Assembly: GCF_006980715.1 (NCBI RefSeq)
Contig: NZ_SBHN01000005.1
Location: 62,001-126,000, forward strand
Direction: 5' to 3'
DNA length: 64,000 nucleotides
Origin: Telmatospirillum sp. J64-1
Lineage (GTDB): Bacteria > Pseudomonadota > Alphaproteobacteria > Rhodospirillales > Magnetospirillaceae
A program made the translations under genes and the position numbers. Shown here piece by piece: positions 59,703 to 64,000 of this stretch (positions within the stretch are counted from its first letter, which is position 1; each line of letters starts with the position of its first letter). Below the pieces are notes generated by a model. That model ran no database searches, was not told where the DNA came from, and saw only the letters and a list, made by a program, of their open reading frames with translations.

Positions 59703-61139
59703 TCAGAACGGCGACTTCGTCAGGCCCCAGACGGGATTGTTGATCGCCAGATCCATGTCGCGGGCGAAGATGGCAAAGCCGTCATAGCCGTGATACGGGC
59801 CCGAATAGTCCCAGGAATGCATCTGGCGGAAGGGCACGCCCATCTTCTGGAAGACGTATTTTTCCTTGATGCCGGACCCGACCAGGTCGGGCTTGATGGC
59901 TTCGACGAACTTTTCCAGCTCGTAGGCAGTCACGTCGTCATAGATGAGCGTGCCGTCTTTGACGTAATGGGTGGTGCGCTGATAGTCGTCGCCATGGGCG
60001 AATTCGTAGCCGGTGCCGACCACTTCCATGCCCAGGTCGGCATAGGCGTCCATGACGTGACGCGGACGCAGGCCGCCGACATAGAGCATGACCTTCTTGC
60101 CGGCCAGGCGCTCCTTGTACTTGGCGATCACCGCCTCGGCCAGCGGCTTGTACTTGGCGATCACCTTCTCGGCATTGGCCTTGATGGTGTCGTCGAAAAA
60201 GCTGGCGATGGTGCGCAAGGACGCTTCGATCTGGCTGGGGCCGAAGAAGTTGTATTCCGTCCACGGAATACCGTACTTCTCTTCCATGTACCGCGAGATG
60301 TAGTTCATCGAGCGGTAGCAATGCAGCACGTTCAGCTTGGCTTTGGGCGTGTTCTCCATCTCGGCGAGGGAGCCGTCGCCCGACCACTGGGCGATCACGC
60401 GCAGGCCCATTTCCTCGAGCAGGATGCGCGACGACCAAGCGTCGCCGCCGATATTGTAGTCGCCGATGATGGCGACGTCATAGGGTGTGGATTCGAACTC
60501 GGCCTTGGGGCCGGTCTTCTCGAACACCCAGTCGCGCACGGCATCGTTGGCGATGTGATGACCCAGCGACTGGGACACGCCGCGGAAGCCTTCGCAGCGC
60601 ACCGGCACGATGGTCTTGCCGTATTCCTTGCCCTTCTTGCGGGCCACGGCCTCGATGTCGTCGCCGATCAGGCCGATGGGGCATTCCGACTGGACCGAGA
60701 TGCCCTTGTTCAGCGGGAACAGGTCCTCGATCTCGTCGATCAGCTTCTCCAGCTTCTTGTCGCCGCCGAAGACGATGTCCTTTTCCTGGAAGTCCGAGGT
60801 GAACTGCATCGTCCCGAAGGAGTTCACGCCGGTCACGCCGACATAGTAGTTGCGGCGCGAGGCCCAGGAATACTGGCCGCAGCCCACCGGGCCGTGGCTG
60901 ATATGGATCATGTCCTTGATCGGTCCCCAGACGACGCCCTTCGAGCCGGCATAGGCACAGCCACGGATCGTCATAACGCCAGGGATCGACTTGATGTTGG
61001 ACTTGACGCCGCAATCGGACTTGCCCTCTTCGTAAACGTTGAGGTGCTTCTTGCGCTTCTTCGCCGACTTTTCGGGATAGGCTTCCAGGACCTCGTCGAT
61101 CAGGGCCTGGTTGCTCTGCTTGGTGTCGTCTAGGCTCAT
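59703..61139 (-). CDS. nifD: Nitrogenase MoFe protein alpha chain NifD
   Basis: The 478-residue alpha subunit carries the active-site cofactor. P-cluster cysteines are at 61 ([16 protein letters not shown]), 87 ([17 protein letters not shown]) and 153 ([16 protein letters not shown]). The cofactor Cys is in [13 protein letters not shown] and the cofactor His in [16 protein letters not shown]. The molybdenum-type sequence, together with nifK, nifV and nifQ, shows a Mo-nitrogenase; no VnfG or AnfG subunit is present. A strong GGAGGACGG site lies before the ATG. Confidence 0.98.
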   Translation of the reverse strand: MSLDDTKQSNQALIDEVLEAYPEKSAKKRKKHLNVYEEGKSDCGVKSNIKSIPGVMTIRGCAYAGSKGVVWGPIKDMIHISHGPVGCGQYSWASRRNYYVGVTGVNSFGTMQFTSDFQEKDIVFGGDKKLEKLIDEIEDLFPLNKGISVQSECPIGLIGDDIEAVARKKGKEYGKTIVPVRCEGFRGVSQSLGHHIANDAVRDWVFEKTGPKAEFESTPYDVAIIGDYNIGGDAWSSRILLEEMGLRVIAQWSGDGSLAEMENTPKAKLNVLHCYRSMNYISRYMEEKYGIPWTEYNFFGPSQIEASLRTIASFFDDTIKANAEKVIAKYKPLAEAVIAKYKERLAGKKVMLYVGGLRPRHVMDAYADLGMEVVGTGYEFAHGDDYQRTTHYVKDGTLIYDDVTAYELEKFVEAIKPDLVGSGIKEKYVFQKMGVPFRQMHSWDYSGPYHGYDGFAIFARDMDLAINNPVWGLTKSPF

Positions 61140-61250
61140 GCCGTCCTCCTCATCCTCTCTAGAAGCGGCTCTTCCGCCGCGCCCCGATGCGCCCGGCCCC
61201 TCGGCTTCTGCGGTTCCGCAAGAGAACCGGGCGATACGGAGAATTGCCCC

Positions 61251-63268
<2,018 letters not shown>

Positions 63269-63282
63269 GACGGAGCTTCGGC

Positions 63283-64000
63283 GTGTCAGCCAACAATCTC
63301 ATCAATTCCATGCGGCCTGATGCCGACCGTGCCCTGGGCGCCTATCTGGGGCTTGCCGTAGGGGATGCCCTGGGGGCCACCGTCGAATTCATGACAAAGG
63401 CGGAAATCCAGGAGATGTACGGCGTCCATTGCCGCATGATCGGCGGCGGCTGGCTGCGCCTGAAGGCCGGGCAAGTGACGGACGACACCCAGATGTCGCT
63501 GCATCTGGGCCGCGCCCTGCTCGCCAGCGGCGGCTGGAACCTGCGCGCCGTCTGCGAGGAATTCGCCGCCTGGCTGAAGGGCAAGCCGGTGGATGTCGGC
63601 AATACCTGTCGGCGCGGCATCCGCCGCTACATCACCGAAGGCAGCATGCAGACGCCCTATCACGACGGCGATGCCGGCAACGGCGCGGCCATGCGCAACC
63701 TGCCCGTCGTGCTGGCTACGCTGGCCGACGAATGCGCCTTTGAGGAATGGACGCTGGGGCAATGCCACATCACCCATAACCACCCCCTGTCCGACAGCGC
63801 CACCCTGTCGCTGGGCCGCATGACGCGGCGGCTGATCCTGGGCGGCGCCATCAAGGACGTGCGCGAGGAGGCCAATGCGCTGATCGCCCGGCACCGCAAC
63901 TTCCGCTTCGATCCCTATCGCGGCAATGCCTCGGCCTATGTGGTCGATACGGTCCAGACGGTGCTGCATCACTATTTCCGCACCGACAGCTTCCGCGCCT
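63283..64000 (+). CDS. draG: Dinitrogenase-reductase-activating glycohydrolase DraG (3' end outside window)
   Basis: The first 239 codons are in the window. The enzyme removes ADP-ribose from NifH and reactivates it. The start is GTG at 63283 (GGAG 8 bases upstream), and an ATG nine codons later is possible. Metal-binding motifs of the ADP-ribosylglycohydrolase fold are visible: AYLGLAVGDALGATVEFMT, QVTDDTQMSLHLGRAL with Asp67 and Asp68, YHDGDAGNGAAMRNLPVV and CHITHNHPLSDSATLSLG. The reading frame has no stop up to the window edge. It follows draT and probably shares its transcript. Confidence 0.95.
   Translation, partial: MSANNLINSMRPDADRALGAYLGLAVGDALGATVEFMTKAEIQEMYGVHCRMIGGGWLRLKAGQVTDDTQMSLHLGRALLASGGWNLRAVCEEFAAWLKGKPVDVGNTCRRGIRRYITEGSMQTPYHDGDAGNGAAMRNLPVVLATLADECAFEEWTLGQCHITHNHPLSDSATLSLGRMTRRLILGGAIKDVREEANALIARHRNFRFDPYRGNASAYVVDTVQTVLHHYFRTDSFRA

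Overview
The window is high-GC DNA from a nitrogen-fixing alphaproteobacterium. The gene content (nifHDK divergent from draT-draG, a compact nifEN-X / nifUSV-cysE-nifW block and an adjacent fixABCX) looks like the Rhodospirillales (Magnetospirillum, Rhodospirillum, Azospirillum type). That placement is inferred from gene content and order; no similarity search was run. No rRNA, tRNA, CRISPR array, complete insertion sequence or prophage was seen.

Layout. 1-2.9 kb: a DUF445 membrane protein cut by the window edge, a FemAB-like acyltransferase and a NarL-type response regulator. 3.0-10.1 kb: a polyamine module, with a PotF-PotA-PotB-PotC importer, a gamma-glutamylputrescine-synthetase-like enzyme and a divergent PuuB-like flavoprotein oxidase. 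10.2-13.4 kb: two small membrane proteins, a REC-PAS-PAS-GGDEF cyclase and a DUF805 protein, followed by a 127-bp inverted-repeat element. 13.7-27.4 kb: a purine-degradation module built around divergent promoters at 20.5-20.7 kb. The left arm holds an ABC importer, allantoinase PuuE, a GntR regulator, an allantoate-amidohydrolase-like enzyme and an M20 hydrolase. The right arm holds xdhA-xdhB-xdhC, a fused OHCU decarboxylase/HIU hydrolase and a membrane urate oxidase PuuD with a cytochrome c domain. Together they cover hypoxanthine/xanthine to allantoate. 27.5-29.8 kb: a TupBCA tungstate-type importer. 29.9-40.2 kb: mixed housekeeping genes, including a predicted heme-PAS c-di-GMP phosphodiesterase, a GH17-like membrane glucanase and a NhaP2-type antiporter.

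40.3-64.0 kb is the nitrogen-fixation region: fixABCX, a CHASE-PAS histidine kinase, nifIscA-nifU-nifS-nifV-cysE-nifW, a CtaG-like gene, nifQ, nifE-nifN-nifX-DUF269-small ORF-fdxB, a patatin-like gene on the opposite strand, nifHDK, and draT-draG (cut by the right edge). Four nif/fix promoters could be read directly as -24/-12 sigma-54 elements with upstream TGT-N10-ACA NifA sites: nifH, nifE, nifIscA-nifU and fixA. A fifth -24/-12 element faces draT. nifA, nifB, nifZ and nifT are not in the window.

How the parts fit: FixABCX and the nif ferredoxin supply low-potential electrons. NifU/S/IscA, NifQ, NifV, NifE/N/X and CysE make clusters and cofactor. NifH-D-K is the enzyme, and DraT/DraG switch it off and on through the NifH arginine, which is visible here as Arg102. 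The purine and polyamine modules are nitrogen-scavenging routes. The purine arms carry sigma-54-type promoters, which suggests one nitrogen-control theme across the window.
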